Source of the DNA: Pectobacterium sp. A5351
GTDB taxonomy: Bacteria; Pseudomonadota; Gammaproteobacteria; Enterobacterales; Enterobacteriaceae
NCBI RefSeq assembly: GCF_028335745.1
Contig: NZ_CP116477.1
Coordinates: forward strand, 2,418,001 to 2,482,000
Reading direction: 5' to 3'
DNA length: 64,000 nucleotides
Shown here: positions 50,630 through 59,751 of the stretch, one piece after another
Layout: the number at the start of each line of letters is the position of its first letter
How positions within the stretch are numbered: the first letter of the stretch is position 1
Program-made: the position numbers and the translations under genes
The notes under the pieces: generated by a model
Database searches by the model: none
Told to the model about the DNA's origin: nothing
The model's input: only the letters and a program-made list of their open reading frames with translations

Positions 50630-51565
50630 TTATTTCAGGATATTGGTGATGAGATACCCGGCATCGCCGCCAACCACTGCGACTTTGTAGATATCGGTGA
50701 AACGCGCGTAGGAGACTTTTCCACCCACGCCCGGATATTTGTCAGCAACAGGCATCCCTTTGCGACGGAACGTATAACCGAATGACGGCTCATTTTCGTC
50801 CGCGCTTTCCGTATCCGGCTGCGGCGGTGAAACGTAATGCAGCATCAGGTTGTCAGCCCAGACATCGATAGGGGTTTTCTTCGCGTCCTGGCTGGACACT
50901 GGCTCACCGATGACCACTTTGGGAATTTGGAAAATATCCTGCAGGATTTCTACTGTGATGCGCTTGCGTTCATTGGCACCAATCTGTGCCTGAATAGCGG
51001 GGTGATAGCGCAATGCCGACATCACACTGGCCCCCATCGTCATCAGGTTCGGGCGTAAGCCAGTTGCATTACGAACCGCTTCGATCCCCGCTTCAATCAA
51101 TGTGACCGGTTCACCTTTGCCGTTTGCCCAGCGTTCTGCAGCAGCCAGTGCTTTTTTAGAGTTAGCTAGGTAGACCTTCGGGTCTTGTGCCAACCGGGCG
51201 GCATACAGTTCGCGCTTCAGATTGACGCCGTTAGTCGCACGGCGAATAGCTTTCGCTTCTTCGTTGAACAACGACTCGGCCTGTTCGCGGTAGTCGACTG
51301 GTGCAGCTAAATCATGCTCGTTGAGCACCAAGTCCATTGAACTGGACTTCTCACGTAGCAGAACATTACTTTCTGCACCGACGGCACGCTCGGTGTCATA
51401 TTCAACGAATGCACCTTTACCGAACAGCGGCACCACGATGCCTTCTTTTTCCACCTGAACGAGGGGGAAGATGTTTTCACCGATAAACGCGGCATTTCTG
51501 TAACCTCGTGCCACACTGGTCAGCACCGGGTCAACGACGCGTTTACCTCTTAAATAATCAGACAT
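50630..51565 (-). CDS. Major capsid protein
   Basis: A 311-residue HK97-fold capsid protein of the BcepMu type (MSDYLRGKRVVDPVLTSVARG). It has IGENIFPLVQVEKEGIVVPLFG near the N-terminus, expected E-loop region, and a C-terminal VAVVGGDAGYLITNILK. It is not similar to Mu gpT by eye, one reason to place this phage with BcepMu. It follows the protease/scaffold gene as expected. Confidence 0.86.
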   Translation of the reverse strand: MSDYLRGKRVVDPVLTSVARGYRNAAFIGENIFPLVQVEKEGIVVPLFGKGAFVEYDTERAVGAESNVLLREKSSSMDLVLNEHDLAAPVDYREQAESLFNEEAKAIRRATNGVNLKRELYAARLAQDPKVYLANSKKALAAAERWANGKGEPVTLIEAGIEAVRNATGLRPNLMTMGASVMSALRYHPAIQAQIGANERKRITVEILQDIFQIPKVVIGEPVSSQDAKKTPIDVWADNLMLHYVSPPQPDTESADENEPSFGYTFRRKGMPVADKYPGVGGKVSYARFTDIYKVAVVGGDAGYLITNILK

Positions 51566-51601
51566 GATGTTTCCTTTTCTTACGGTTACGGATTGCGGCG
51601 G

Positions 51602-52711
51602 TTACAGGCAACGTGCGACGGCAGCGTCGTAGCTAATCCCTTCTTTCTTCGCCAGCGCCGTAGCTTTTTGGTGCAGAGCCAGGCGCTCAGGATCGGCTTC
51701 AGCAAATTCCGCCGACGTCGTGGAGAGATCGACGTTGACGCGGTCTTTGGTGGCGTGCTCACTGAAATTCAGCACGGGACCAGTACCGCCTAACAGTTCT
51801 TTAAACGCGCTGGCCAGCGGCTTTTTCACTTCCCCTTCGGCGAACTCAACGGGCTTGTCGCCTTTAGACACTTCATCCAGTAGCGCGACGACAACGGCTT
51901 TTGCCGCTGGCACCAAACGGCCTTCCGTCACCAGTTTCTCTGCAAAGGCGACGTTGCCGGCATGCACCGTTTCCTGTCTCAGCTTCGTATCAGCAGCCAG
52001 TCGGGTGGCAGCATCTGCCTTCAGGCGGGCATTTTCAGCCTGCAGAGCCTCAATTTCTTCTTTGGTCACAGTGGTGTCCTCATGGGGGGATGTTGGGTTA
52101 ACGGGAATGGGTTCATTAAATGCCGGGTTGGCTTGTACGGTTTTGTCCTCTCGCATCGCTTCATCACGCAGCGTGTCCAGTTGCCACGACGGCAGGACGC
52201 TGTCGGCTTCTTCCATGCCAAATTTGCTGATGATGAACTCACGCAGGCGGCTAAACAGGCTGGCGCTGGTCATCATTCCCCAGTCGGCGAACTCGACCAC
52301 ACCGTCTTCCTGTTCATTGAAAGCCACCTGCCGCAGCCCCTTAATCGACGGCGGCTGTGCGCCGAGGAACCCGACGTGGCGCAGATAGAGCGTGCCGGGC
52401 TTCGGGTTATTGGGCGAATCAGGCAGGTAGAACGAGGCGGAAATTTTCTTGTAACGTCCCGCATCCACCAGTTCGGCGAACTGCGGATCGACCTGCGTAG
52501 GTTCAGCCAGTAGATCGCCACCGTTGGTTGACAGTGAGGCTACCCAGCCATAGGCCGGTGCATCCGCTTTCGGGTGGCCGATCACCATCGGTGCCTCATG
52601 CACTGCGGGGTCATACGCCGCTGCACACGCGGCCAAATCAGCAAGCGTGTACGGCAGTTTCGTGCCGTGCATATCGGTATGGGTGCCGGATTTAAAAATG
52701 TGGAGTGGCAT
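51602..52711 (-). CDS. Prohead protease/scaffold protein, Mu gpI/Z-like
   Basis: A 369-residue protein with an N-terminal protease-type domain (HIFKSGTHTDMHGTKLPYT to about 170) and a C-terminal scaffold-like region with a short coiled coil (EEIEALQAENARLKADAATR near 220-240). In Mu-like phages it cuts itself and other head proteins during maturation. It lies immediately upstream of the capsid gene. The intergenic space of 195 bases before it holds no gene and may contain a promoter. Confidence 0.84.
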   Translation of the reverse strand: MPLHIFKSGTHTDMHGTKLPYTLADLAACAAAYDPAVHEAPMVIGHPKADAPAYGWVASLSTNGGDLLAEPTQVDPQFAELVDAGRYKKISASFYLPDSPNNPKPGTLYLRHVGFLGAQPPSIKGLRQVAFNEQEDGVVEFADWGMMTSASLFSRLREFIISKFGMEEADSVLPSWQLDTLRDEAMREDKTVQANPAFNEPIPVNPTSPHEDTTVTKEEIEALQAENARLKADAATRLAADTKLRQETVHAGNVAFAEKLVTEGRLVPAAKAVVVALLDEVSKGDKPVEFAEGEVKKPLASAFKELLGGTGPVLNFSEHATKDRVNVDLSTTSAEFAEADPERLALHQKATALAKKEGISYDAAVARCL

Positions 52712-52906
52712 AGTGCTGTCCCGGTTTGGAAAACTCAGGACAGTGTCAACGGAAGCAATAAAGTTGGCTGTTAACCCCCATTAAGAAAAACAGGGAGCAA
52801 AGCCGGTTTGGCGTGGCGGGAAGAGTGCGGCTGTAAAGCCTTTATAAAGGAATTTACGCCATTTTTCTGGGTAGGCGGCACATTGGCTTAACTGTGCCGC
52901 CTGAAA

Positions 52907-53356
52907 TCAACGCTGAGCCGCAGATTCAAGATGGCGTTGGATGGTGTCCAGCACCGAATTGACAGCATCTGGAGACAGATTGCCACTGTCATCAACGGGC
53001 AGATACGGACGGGCGGGTAGCTCCAGCGATTTATTACGGCCTGTTTTACCACCGAACTGATGAATGGCTGCATAGACCGTATTGGTGCCAACCATCGCAC
53101 GGCTGGCATCATATTCTGTCGACACCGAACCCTGCAATCTGCCCGTATTGCGCAGTGTCTGGCCGCTCCGGTCTTCTGCCGCCTGCGATACCATCCATTC
53201 AGGACGTCCTCCCTCATCAAAATTGATATCGGTTTCTGCATGCAGCGTACCAGCAATCTGGCGCATCGCCGGGGTCATATCCGCCGCTGCGCTCTCCAGC
53301 GCCCGCAGCCCACGCCGCAGATCGCTGTCGTTAATTGTGATGGTAACAGTGCTCAC
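52907..53356 (-). CDS. Virion morphogenesis protein, Mu gpG-like
   Basis: A 149-residue member of the phage virion morphogenesis family (PF05069 in my memory). The opening with VTITINDSDLRRGLRALE and the stretch VGTNTVYAAIHQFGGK, ending in LPARPYLPVDD, are the conserved parts. It is thought to be a tail completion or head-tail joining factor. It overlaps the gpF-like gene by four bases. Confidence 0.9.
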   Translation of the reverse strand: MSTVTITINDSDLRRGLRALESAAADMTPAMRQIAGTLHAETDINFDEGGRPEWMVSQAAEDRSGQTLRNTGRLQGSVSTEYDASRAMVGTNTVYAAIHQFGGKTGRNKSLELPARPYLPVDDSGNLSPDAVNSVLDTIQRHLESAAQR

Positions 53357-54174
53357 GATGATAACTCCTGTTTAGCCAGGGACGCGAGGTTGCCCTGATA
53401 ACGAGCCAAATCCGGGCGATACGCCGCGCCCGGCGCATACGACCATCCTATGTCGGTACTGATTTTGGTGCTGCCGGTGTTGAACGTGGCCACGCGTTGC
53501 ATCTCGCCGGTTTTCTCTGAGACCAGCTTCAGTTCCCAGCCCATCGCATTAATGGCGTTGGCCACCTTCAACCCGCGCCGTTCGATATCGTTCTGACTCA
53601 GGGCGATCACACTGCAGCGGCAGCGCCAGCCGTTCGGCGGGTAGAATGCCTGCCAGAACGGATCGTCGAAACGAAAAACCAGCCCGTGCATCGACAGATG
53701 GCTTTGCCGCGTATGCTTGTCACGAATGGCGCTGTACATCCAGTAGGGCCGATCATCGGCATTTTCCATCTGCTCAGCCCAGCGGCCAGCGCTGTAGAGC
53801 ACCGACATATTGGTACGGAAAATAGTATCCAGCCGCCACGGGCTACCCTGCTGAATAGTGACGGGTTCACCGGTCACCGGGTCGGTTGTATCACGCAGCC
53901 CCCACCAACCTTTCTTCTGTAGCACCGGCTCCAGTTCTTTACGAAACCAGCGGTCAGTCTTGCCGTCATCCAGTGCTTCCTGCAAGGCGCGGCGGATATC
54001 TTCAAGAATATCCAGCCGGGTCACTTTAGCGACGGTAAACGCACGGGCATGAGATTCCTGCCAAACGTCTTCCCAGTCCCAGCTTATCGCATAGCCTTTC
54101 GTCTGTAGGTAACTGATAGCCCGTTTAGGCGGTAGCGTCATGCAGTACGCCAGTTCAGTCGCGGTTACGCTCAT
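53353..54174 (-). CDS. Minor head protein, Mu gpF-like
   Basis: A 273-residue MuF-domain protein carried in the capsid next to the portal. The start MSVTATELAYCMTLPPK is preferred over an in-frame codon at 54201 deeper in the portal gene. The conserved C-terminal part includes RDKHTRQSHLSMHGLVFRFDD and PPNGWRCRCSVIALS, the MuF signature. It overlaps the portal gene by 20 bases. Confidence 0.92.
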   Translation of the reverse strand: MSVTATELAYCMTLPPKRAISYLQTKGYAISWDWEDVWQESHARAFTVAKVTRLDILEDIRRALQEALDDGKTDRWFRKELEPVLQKKGWWGLRDTTDPVTGEPVTIQQGSPWRLDTIFRTNMSVLYSAGRWAEQMENADDRPYWMYSAIRDKHTRQSHLSMHGLVFRFDDPFWQAFYPPNGWRCRCSVIALSQNDIERRGLKVANAINAMGWELKLVSEKTGEMQRVATFNTGSTKISTDIGWSYAPGAAYRPDLARYQGNLASLAKQELSS

Positions 54175-55648
54175 GCAGACGCCCCCAGATATTTGCGACA
54201 AACAGAACCCGCGCCAACCGCTCTTGCAAATCGTCGGCCTTCATCTGCGGATACAGCTCTGCCAGTTCGCCCAGCAGATCGCCGGGGCGCACGCCGGACT
54301 GGAGGCGCTCAAACAACGGAGCCAGCAACGGCTCTAACGTGTCATCAAACTGTCCACCGTTCATCACAACATCCAGCGCCGCATCGAGCGCGTCCTGTGC
54401 GTTGACGTCGGCATTGACGGCTTCCGCAAACGCCAGTGATTGACCTGGGATCTTCTCTTTGGGCGTTTCGTCGATATCGCCGTCCTGCAACTGGTACTCA
54501 CGCTTCCAGTATTGCGGGGTGAAGACCACGCCTGCGCTACTGAGTCGTTCGTCACGCTCGGCCTTAATCTTATCGACGGATTCCTGCTCCCACAGCTTAT
54601 ACACTGGCGCGATAACGTTACTGCCGAAATTAAGGTCAACCACCCAGCGGATAAGCTGGTTGATAGCCCCTTCCACAATGTCGGCATCACCATCACGGAT
54701 ATCGTCGGTGACTTCCAGTCCGGCCTGTGCTGAGGCTTTGTTCGCTGTTGCTTCGGTGGTCTGGTTCTGCCCCAGCAACGCAATAGCAATTTCGCCACGC
54801 GATACAGCGATCAGATTCTGGTAAATCTCACTGCTGTCGGCTTTGCCCGCCGCTTCTTTGATATCAACGGAGGAATCATCAGGAATAGCGGCAACGGCGT
54901 CTTCGATCATCGATTCCAGTGAATCCAGCAGGTTGTCGATTTCCCCCTGCGGCGTGCCGCGAGGATGCTTGCCGATCACCCACGGTGAACCGTATTTCTC
55001 GGCAAACCGCACCCAGAATTTCATCCCTCCTTTTTTAAAGGTGACGGGCCAGAAGCACATCGACAGGTCGGGGAAACCATACGGGTTGTCATAGGTCGCA
55101 TCCTGACGCGGCACCAAGAACTTGTAGTCCGGCACAACTTCGCCTTCAAACCCGCTGTCACGGGCACGGAAGCGTAGCCGGTTGTCGGTATCGAACTGGA
55201 ACCAGTCAGCGGGCTTACCGACGATGTCGCCAACATGCCAGCTTGTCCCGGAGCGTTGCCACATCACTTCACAGGGCTGGTAGCCGTATAGCACCGCGTC
55301 GGTCATTTCCCCGATAATGCGCGACATATCCATGTCCGTCAGCATATCGCGGATAAAGCTGAATACCCTGACAGGGGCATTCCCTCTGTCCACGCCGCGC
55401 TCCAGCGCTTTCACTGCGGCCTTGCGGCGACGAATACAACCGCCGACCAGCGGATCGGTGCGCAGCTCACGATAAATACGGATATCCTTTCCCTGCGCTT
55501 TCAGGATCGGGTCGGGGTTCGGCAGATACATCCCCAGCCCATAGAAATCCATGCTGCGGTCACGTGAGGCGATCTGTTCGCTGAGTGATTTCGCAGGCTC
55601 GGAAAAGGAAACAAATTCGGTGGGAGAAACCCAAAGTCCGCGTGCCAT
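54155..55648 (-). CDS. Portal protein, Mu gp29-like (DUF935)
   Basis: A 497-residue portal subunit through which DNA enters the capsid. DPLVGGCIRRRKAAVKALER near residue 65 and the VRFAEKYGSPWVIGKHPRG stretch are hallmarks of DUF935. It overlaps the terminase stop by one base and the gpF-like gene by 20, the standard gp28-gp29-gp30 order. Confidence 0.93.
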   Translation of the reverse strand: MARGLWVSPTEFVSFSEPAKSLSEQIASRDRSMDFYGLGMYLPNPDPILKAQGKDIRIYRELRTDPLVGGCIRRRKAAVKALERGVDRGNAPVRVFSFIRDMLTDMDMSRIIGEMTDAVLYGYQPCEVMWQRSGTSWHVGDIVGKPADWFQFDTDNRLRFRARDSGFEGEVVPDYKFLVPRQDATYDNPYGFPDLSMCFWPVTFKKGGMKFWVRFAEKYGSPWVIGKHPRGTPQGEIDNLLDSLESMIEDAVAAIPDDSSVDIKEAAGKADSSEIYQNLIAVSRGEIAIALLGQNQTTEATANKASAQAGLEVTDDIRDGDADIVEGAINQLIRWVVDLNFGSNVIAPVYKLWEQESVDKIKAERDERLSSAGVVFTPQYWKREYQLQDGDIDETPKEKIPGQSLAFAEAVNADVNAQDALDAALDVVMNGGQFDDTLEPLLAPLFERLQSGVRPGDLLGELAELYPQMKADDLQERLARVLFVANIWGRLHERNRD

Positions 55649-57183
55649 TAGTAGTTCTCCAGTAACCGTGCAGACGTTCTGCGTCTGCGAGAGGATGCCG
55701 TCACCGGCCCTTTGTTGATTTCCCGGCTGGCGTAATAGGCCAGCGCCAGTGCAATGGCTGCGTCACCGTGGCGTTTACCGCCGTCTGATTTGGCTTTTGA
55801 ACGCTGTTCCGGCACGCGGGGGACGCCATTCACCACCTGAATAGCACGCAGATCATCCAGCGTGTCTTCGTCCTTTGGCAGGTCGACAAGATTACCGTCT
55901 TCCAGCGCGGCTTTGACAGGCGGCATATTGTCCCGATACCAGCCTTCCGTGGGCATGACCTGCTGCACCCGGCTGGCACCGTAGCGCTGCATGGCGTATT
56001 CCGCCAGATAGGCACCGTTGCCCCGCGCATCGAATGCCGCCCCCAACAACATCGGCAGGCCGTCCATCAGATACCAGGTGATCTGCTCCTGCTGCTTGAA
56101 CGGCACGTTACGCAGCTCCAGCACGAACGGCACCTGACGTACCAGATTCTTTAGCTGTAACAGGGGATAATCTACCGACAGGTCACCACTGCGGCCAAAG
56201 TCACGCCCCAGAAACGAGCGGGCCCCCCTCGGTAGCGCATCCAACAGCGGTTTCAGATGGGTGTCCAGCCAGTCCTGTGTTTCGCTCCAGCGGGTTTCAT
56301 CGGATTTCAGCTCATAGCCTTCCGGGCAGGTCAGACGTAAAACAGGGGTATCAGCTGACATTCGGGATTCGATCAGGGCGCGAGACAGCCAGGCTCCGCC
56401 ACCATTAGCAGGGATGCAGTCCAGCTCTTCGGATGCACCCGCACCATAGAATTTATATACCGAGGCCATCCACTCGGCTTCCGCTGCGGCAGACCATTCA
56501 CGCCCGGTACGCAGGCATACACGGCTGAATAAGCCCTCCGTCACCGCCTCTTTAAAGGTGATACGTTGGACACTGCCGCCTTGACGTTCAGCCCGTATAT
56601 CCCCGATCAACGTATTAAAGGGGTTGTCATCACCGTCATGGGTGGAAATGACGCGCACCTTACCGCCCCAAATCAGCATCGCCAGTGCGGCCTTCAGCAG
56701 TTCATCCAGTTGCTCATGGAATGCGGCTTCATCAATCACGATGATGCCCTGACGGCCGCGTAGGTTAGATGGACGGCTGGACAACGCTACGACACGAAAG
56801 CCTGAGTCGGGAAATTTGATGGTGTAGGTTTTGATGTGCTTGTCGTCTTCGTCTTCCTGCCAGAAGCCTTCTTCAATCTCGCTGGCTGCGTAGTTGAAAA
56901 CTCGCGCCCACATCGCGCACGCCTGAATATACTCGACGGTCATATCCTGGTTGTAGGCGATGTAATAGACGTTCATTCCACCTGCAGGTGCTGAAGAGGC
57001 GGCAGTCAGCACATTATCGGAGGCTTCCGCCCAGGTAATACCGGTACGACGGCTTTTCTCAATGACCTTGAGCGGTGAGGTATCGGCAACCCAGCGTTGC
57101 TGGTATGGCATAAGTGCGACAGGTGCGTCCATCTGCGAGGTATCGGGCAACACTGGAGCAATATTTACAGATGACGTTGTCAT
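55648..57183 (-). CDS. Terminase large subunit, Mu/BcepMu gp28-like
   Basis: Packaging motor ATPase and nuclease, 511 residues. The ATPase Walker A variant is KSRRTGITWAEA near 43-54 and Walker B is IIVIDEAAF near 147-155. The nuclease domain begins about SFLGRDFGRSGDLS with metal-binding Asp residues. It should package by headful from an integrated copy as Mu does, an inference from the family. It overlaps the small subunit gene by four bases. Confidence 0.93.
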   Translation of the reverse strand: MTTSSVNIAPVLPDTSQMDAPVALMPYQQRWVADTSPLKVIEKSRRTGITWAEASDNVLTAASSAPAGGMNVYYIAYNQDMTVEYIQACAMWARVFNYAASEIEEGFWQEDEDDKHIKTYTIKFPDSGFRVVALSSRPSNLRGRQGIIVIDEAAFHEQLDELLKAALAMLIWGGKVRVISTHDGDDNPFNTLIGDIRAERQGGSVQRITFKEAVTEGLFSRVCLRTGREWSAAAEAEWMASVYKFYGAGASEELDCIPANGGGAWLSRALIESRMSADTPVLRLTCPEGYELKSDETRWSETQDWLDTHLKPLLDALPRGARSFLGRDFGRSGDLSVDYPLLQLKNLVRQVPFVLELRNVPFKQQEQITWYLMDGLPMLLGAAFDARGNGAYLAEYAMQRYGASRVQQVMPTEGWYRDNMPPVKAALEDGNLVDLPKDEDTLDDLRAIQVVNGVPRVPEQRSKAKSDGGKRHGDAAIALALAYYASREINKGPVTASSRRRRTSARLLENY

Positions 57184-57725
57184 GACGCGATCCCCAGAAT
57201 CTCCCGACGCAGCGCCTGTACCGCATCAGTTGACAATCCACCTTTGCGGGCGATCTTCTCGGCATTGCTTGCCGCTTGCTGTGCTTTGGTTCTGACGTCA
57301 GCCTGGAACTTCTTCAGGTTGACGCTGGCCCGCGACAGCGTGGCAACGTTCTTGGCCACTTTGGACAGCAGCGCCACGCGTTCCTGCGGGTCGACTTCAC
57401 CTTCGTCAGCTTCCTGCAACTGGACGATACTCTCGAACAGTTCAGTCTGGATCAGCGCGATGACCGCCTCCGAACGCGCATCCTGATCGTCGGCTGCGCC
57501 TTCGGTCAACATCCGCGCGGCGTCTGTAGCGGCACGAATGGCACCGAAACGCTTTTCAATCTTCTGGCCATAACGGTGGATCGCCGATTTACTGATGATG
57601 TAACCCTGCTCACGCAGCAGGCTTTCCAGCTCGGCATACCCACTGAAGCCGGATTCGGTCAGCGCCCGCTCCAGCCAGCGGCGGGCATCGTCCGGCAGTT
57701 TGTCGATAGTGCTGCGACGAGCCAT
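57180..57725 (-). CDS. Terminase small subunit, Mu gp27-like (DUF3486)
   Basis: A 181-residue DNA-recognition subunit. The start MARRSTIDKLPDDARRWLE is the family N-terminus; an in-frame codon at 57797 lies in the upstream gene. A helix-turn-helix-like region covers GYAELESLLREQGYIISKSA and IHRYGQKIEKRFGAIR. A long helical second half (about 80-175) probably drives oligomerisation. Confidence 0.9.
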   Translation of the reverse strand: MARRSTIDKLPDDARRWLERALTESGFSGYAELESLLREQGYIISKSAIHRYGQKIEKRFGAIRAATDAARMLTEGAADDQDARSEAVIALIQTELFESIVQLQEADEGEVDPQERVALLSKVAKNVATLSRASVNLKKFQADVRTKAQQAASNAEKIARKGGLSTDAVQALRREILGIAS

Positions 57726-57726
57726 A

Positions 57727-58038
57727 TCATTCGCTCCAGTATTTTTCAGGTCGGGCGATCCCTGGGCCACACTCCACGGTGTACTCGACGATATCAACGC
57801 CCAGCCGCGTTAAATCAGCAAACCAGTCACCGCTGGGGCGCTTGGTCAGATCGACCATCTTGCGGTCAGACAGATAATCCAGTTCGCGCCGCAGCTCCAG
57901 CGGCGTGGTGTCTGGATAAATGGCCCGTGCGATATCCAGCAGCAGCGTCTCGCTGGCGGTATAGGGGCGGGTTTTATTGAGCGCGACCAGCAGACTCCAG
58001 CGCAGTCCCTCACGGCGCACGCGGGTGATATCAACCAT
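57727..58038 (-). CDS. Mu gp26-like protein
   Basis: A 103-residue protein with a winged-helix look (RREGLRWSLLVALNKTRPYTA, LRRELDYLSDRKMVDLTKR), located between the gp25-like and gp27-like genes as in Mu-like phages. The exact role is unknown; DNA binding linked to packaging or late expression is plausible. It overlaps the upstream gene by eight bases. Confidence 0.8.
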   Translation of the reverse strand: MVDITRVRREGLRWSLLVALNKTRPYTASETLLLDIARAIYPDTTPLELRRELDYLSDRKMVDLTKRPSGDWFADLTRLGVDIVEYTVECGPGIARPEKYWSE

Positions 58039-58363
58039 GTTGTCCTCCGTTCATTCGGTGCTGTTGCACCAGTTCCAGCTTGTTGTAAACCGCGTCCAGC
58101 TTGGCCTCTATCACTGTCTGCCCACGGATGTAGTCCTCGCGCCGGACATAGGTCACCGGAAGGTCAGCCCGAAACTCAAGAAACTCCCGCTCCAGCCGCT
58201 GCCAGCCTCTCTCGCTCTGAGAGCGGGCCTGCTCCAGTGCGCCAAAACGTTCATTCAGACGCTGTTCTATCTGCGCCAGCAGAATTTTCCCGGCAGCAAA
58301 GACGAATCCTAAAAAACCCAGCAACAGGCCCACCAGTTGCCAGAACTCCACTTCAATTTTCAT
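58031..58363 (-). CDS. Mu gp25-like membrane coiled-coil protein (DUF2730 type)
   Basis: A 110-residue protein with one N-terminal transmembrane helix (about 8-28) followed by a charged coiled coil (IEQRLNERFGALEQARSQSE). This arrangement matches DUF2730 proteins placed between lysis and terminase genes in Mu-like phages. Its function is unknown; the one-base overlap with Rz couples it to the lysis cassette. Confidence 0.78.
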   Translation of the reverse strand: MKIEVEFWQLVGLLLGFLGFVFAAGKILLAQIEQRLNERFGALEQARSQSERGWQRLEREFLEFRADLPVTYVRREDYIRGQTVIEAKLDAVYNKLELVQQHRMNGGQHG

Positions 58364-59037
58364 TATTCCGTCCTGTTCTGTAGTGCAGCGAGGTAATCCA
58401 ACAGGTCATTTACCTGCGCGGCAAGCTGCTGGTAACGTTCTCCGGCGTCGACACTGTGGGCGAGGATGTCGCGTTGGGTAACGCCGGAATCGCGTAACCG
58501 GGCGTCAAGGGAGGCAACGGCTGCGGACGTATCGCCAGCCCCGCGGGCAGCGGTGGCAGCGCCAGCTCCGGTACCGGCACCAAAGGCGGCGTTGTACTGC
58601 TGCACGAAACCAGCAGTAAACACGCATTCAATAGGACGGCTCTGACCGCGTTCATCAATCCAGCGTTGGGTGACATCATCAATTCTCCGCTTCAGGTTTT
58701 CGTTTTGTTGGCGCAATGACACCGTGGTAGTGAGGTATTGCTGCTCGGCAGCATGGGCGGACGCGACAAGCTGCTGATAGCGCTGCTGCCATGCCTGTAA
58801 GGCGGCATTGGCCTGTTCCGCACGCTGCTGTTGCTGCTGTGCGATATCAGCCTGCAAACGCGCCAGCGTCGCATCGGATGCCGATTTCTGCTTCTCCAGT
58901 GCGGCATTGCCAGCGGATTCCGCACTGGCGAATCCATTCTCATAACCGTTCTGGTAAATCAGCCACAGCGCACAGAGCACGGCGGCAACCCATAGCAAAG
59001 TTTTCCACGGCAGCGTTTTAAGTAGGTTGTTCAGCAC
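58363..59037 (-). CDS. i-spanin (Rz-like)
   Basis: Inner-membrane spanin, 224 residues. One transmembrane helix (about 13-31) precedes a long periplasmic coiled coil rich in Gln and Ala (to about 130) and a C-terminal region. With the o-spanin encoded inside it, it fuses inner and outer membranes in the last step of lysis. It overlaps the transglycosylase gene by 20 bases. Confidence 0.85.
   Translation of the reverse strand: MLNNLLKTLPWKTLLWVAAVLCALWLIYQNGYENGFASAESAGNAALEKQKSASDATLARLQADIAQQQQQRAEQANAALQAWQQRYQQLVASAHAAEQQYLTTTVSLRQQNENLKRRIDDVTQRWIDERGQSRPIECVFTAGFVQQYNAAFGAGTGAGAATAARGAGDTSAAVASLDARLRDSGVTQRDILAHSVDAGERYQQLAAQVNDLLDYLAALQNRTE
58410..58679 (-). CDS. o-spanin lipoprotein (Rz1-like), nested in Rz
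   Basis: An 89-residue outer-membrane lipoprotein read in another frame wholly inside the Rz gene. The signal peptide with lipobox LLVSC (Cys near residue 26) is followed by a Pro-rich mature part (LVPVPELALPPLPAG), exactly the Rz1 pattern. GGAG lies just upstream of consecutive TTG, ATG and ATG codons; I take the first ATG, and the second at 58676 is equally possible. Confidence 0.85.
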   Translation of the reverse strand: MMSPNAGLMNAVRAVLLNACLLLVSCSSTTPPLVPVPELALPPLPAGLAIRPQPLPPLTPGYAIPALPNATSSPTVSTPENVTSSLPRR

Positions 59038-59749
59038 AGCTACGGCCTCCCCATATCAGATAGCGCGGCGCTAACGCCAGCAGGATGCGCTGCGGGTAAT
59101 ACCGGTTCTCACGCCAGTTAGCCGCAGAACGCCCGGCATTGACGGTAGCGACATGCCCAAACCAGCGCTGGCGGTCTAACCCACGCTGCGCCGCCAGTTG
59201 CTGATCGCGTTGCACCCAGCCCAGCCCGCCGTTGTAGCCGGAGAGCGTCATCGCCATCCGCTGGCAGTCGTCAGCCGCCGTAATGCGTTGCCAAATCCAA
59301 CGGTCATATTGAGTTAAGGCCCGAATCGACCAGGCTGGATTAAACGGCTGATTGGCTTTTAGTTCCGGCATGATGTCGCTAATCCACGTCGCCGTAGCGG
59401 GCATAAACTGAGCTAATCCCTGTGCGCCAACGGGCGAAACGGCCCGTGGATTCCAGCCGGATTCCTGATGGAGTTGCGCCGCGAAATCTGCCACAGGTGC
59501 ATTCAATCCCCAGTCCAGCCGGGCATTACGGATAAGGTCGCTACGGTATTGCTGGGCGGCGGCAGGCGGTTGGGCGGCATGAGCCTGACTGAAGAAACCG
59601 CCGCACCAGAGCAACCAAGCCGTAGCCAGTGCGCCGAATAGCGCCCACCAGAAGCTGTGTTTATCCGTGCGTGGTTCGCCATGTTTCATCAAGGTCATAC
59701 CTAACCCCAGCGACACCAACGCAATCCAGGTAATTTGCGGCCAGTTCAT
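59018..59749 (-). CDS. Signal-anchor lytic transglycosylase (phage endolysin)
   Basis: Peptidoglycan-degrading SLT-type enzyme, 243 residues. One or two N-terminal hydrophobic helices (about 5-22 and 33-52) precede the SLT domain with catalytic Glu96 in LHQESGWNP, followed by GAQGLAQFMP and LSGYNGGLGW. Membrane-anchored transglycosylase endolysins are known for BcepMu, where release from the membrane triggers lysis. It lies between the holin candidate and the spanins. Confidence 0.9.
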   Translation of the reverse strand: MNWPQITWIALVSLGLGMTLMKHGEPRTDKHSFWWALFGALATAWLLWCGGFFSQAHAAQPPAAAQQYRSDLIRNARLDWGLNAPVADFAAQLHQESGWNPRAVSPVGAQGLAQFMPATATWISDIMPELKANQPFNPAWSIRALTQYDRWIWQRITAADDCQRMAMTLSGYNGGLGWVQRDQQLAAQRGLDRQRWFGHVATVNAGRSAANWRENRYYPQRILLALAPRYLIWGGRSCAEQPT

Positions 59750-59751
59750 GG

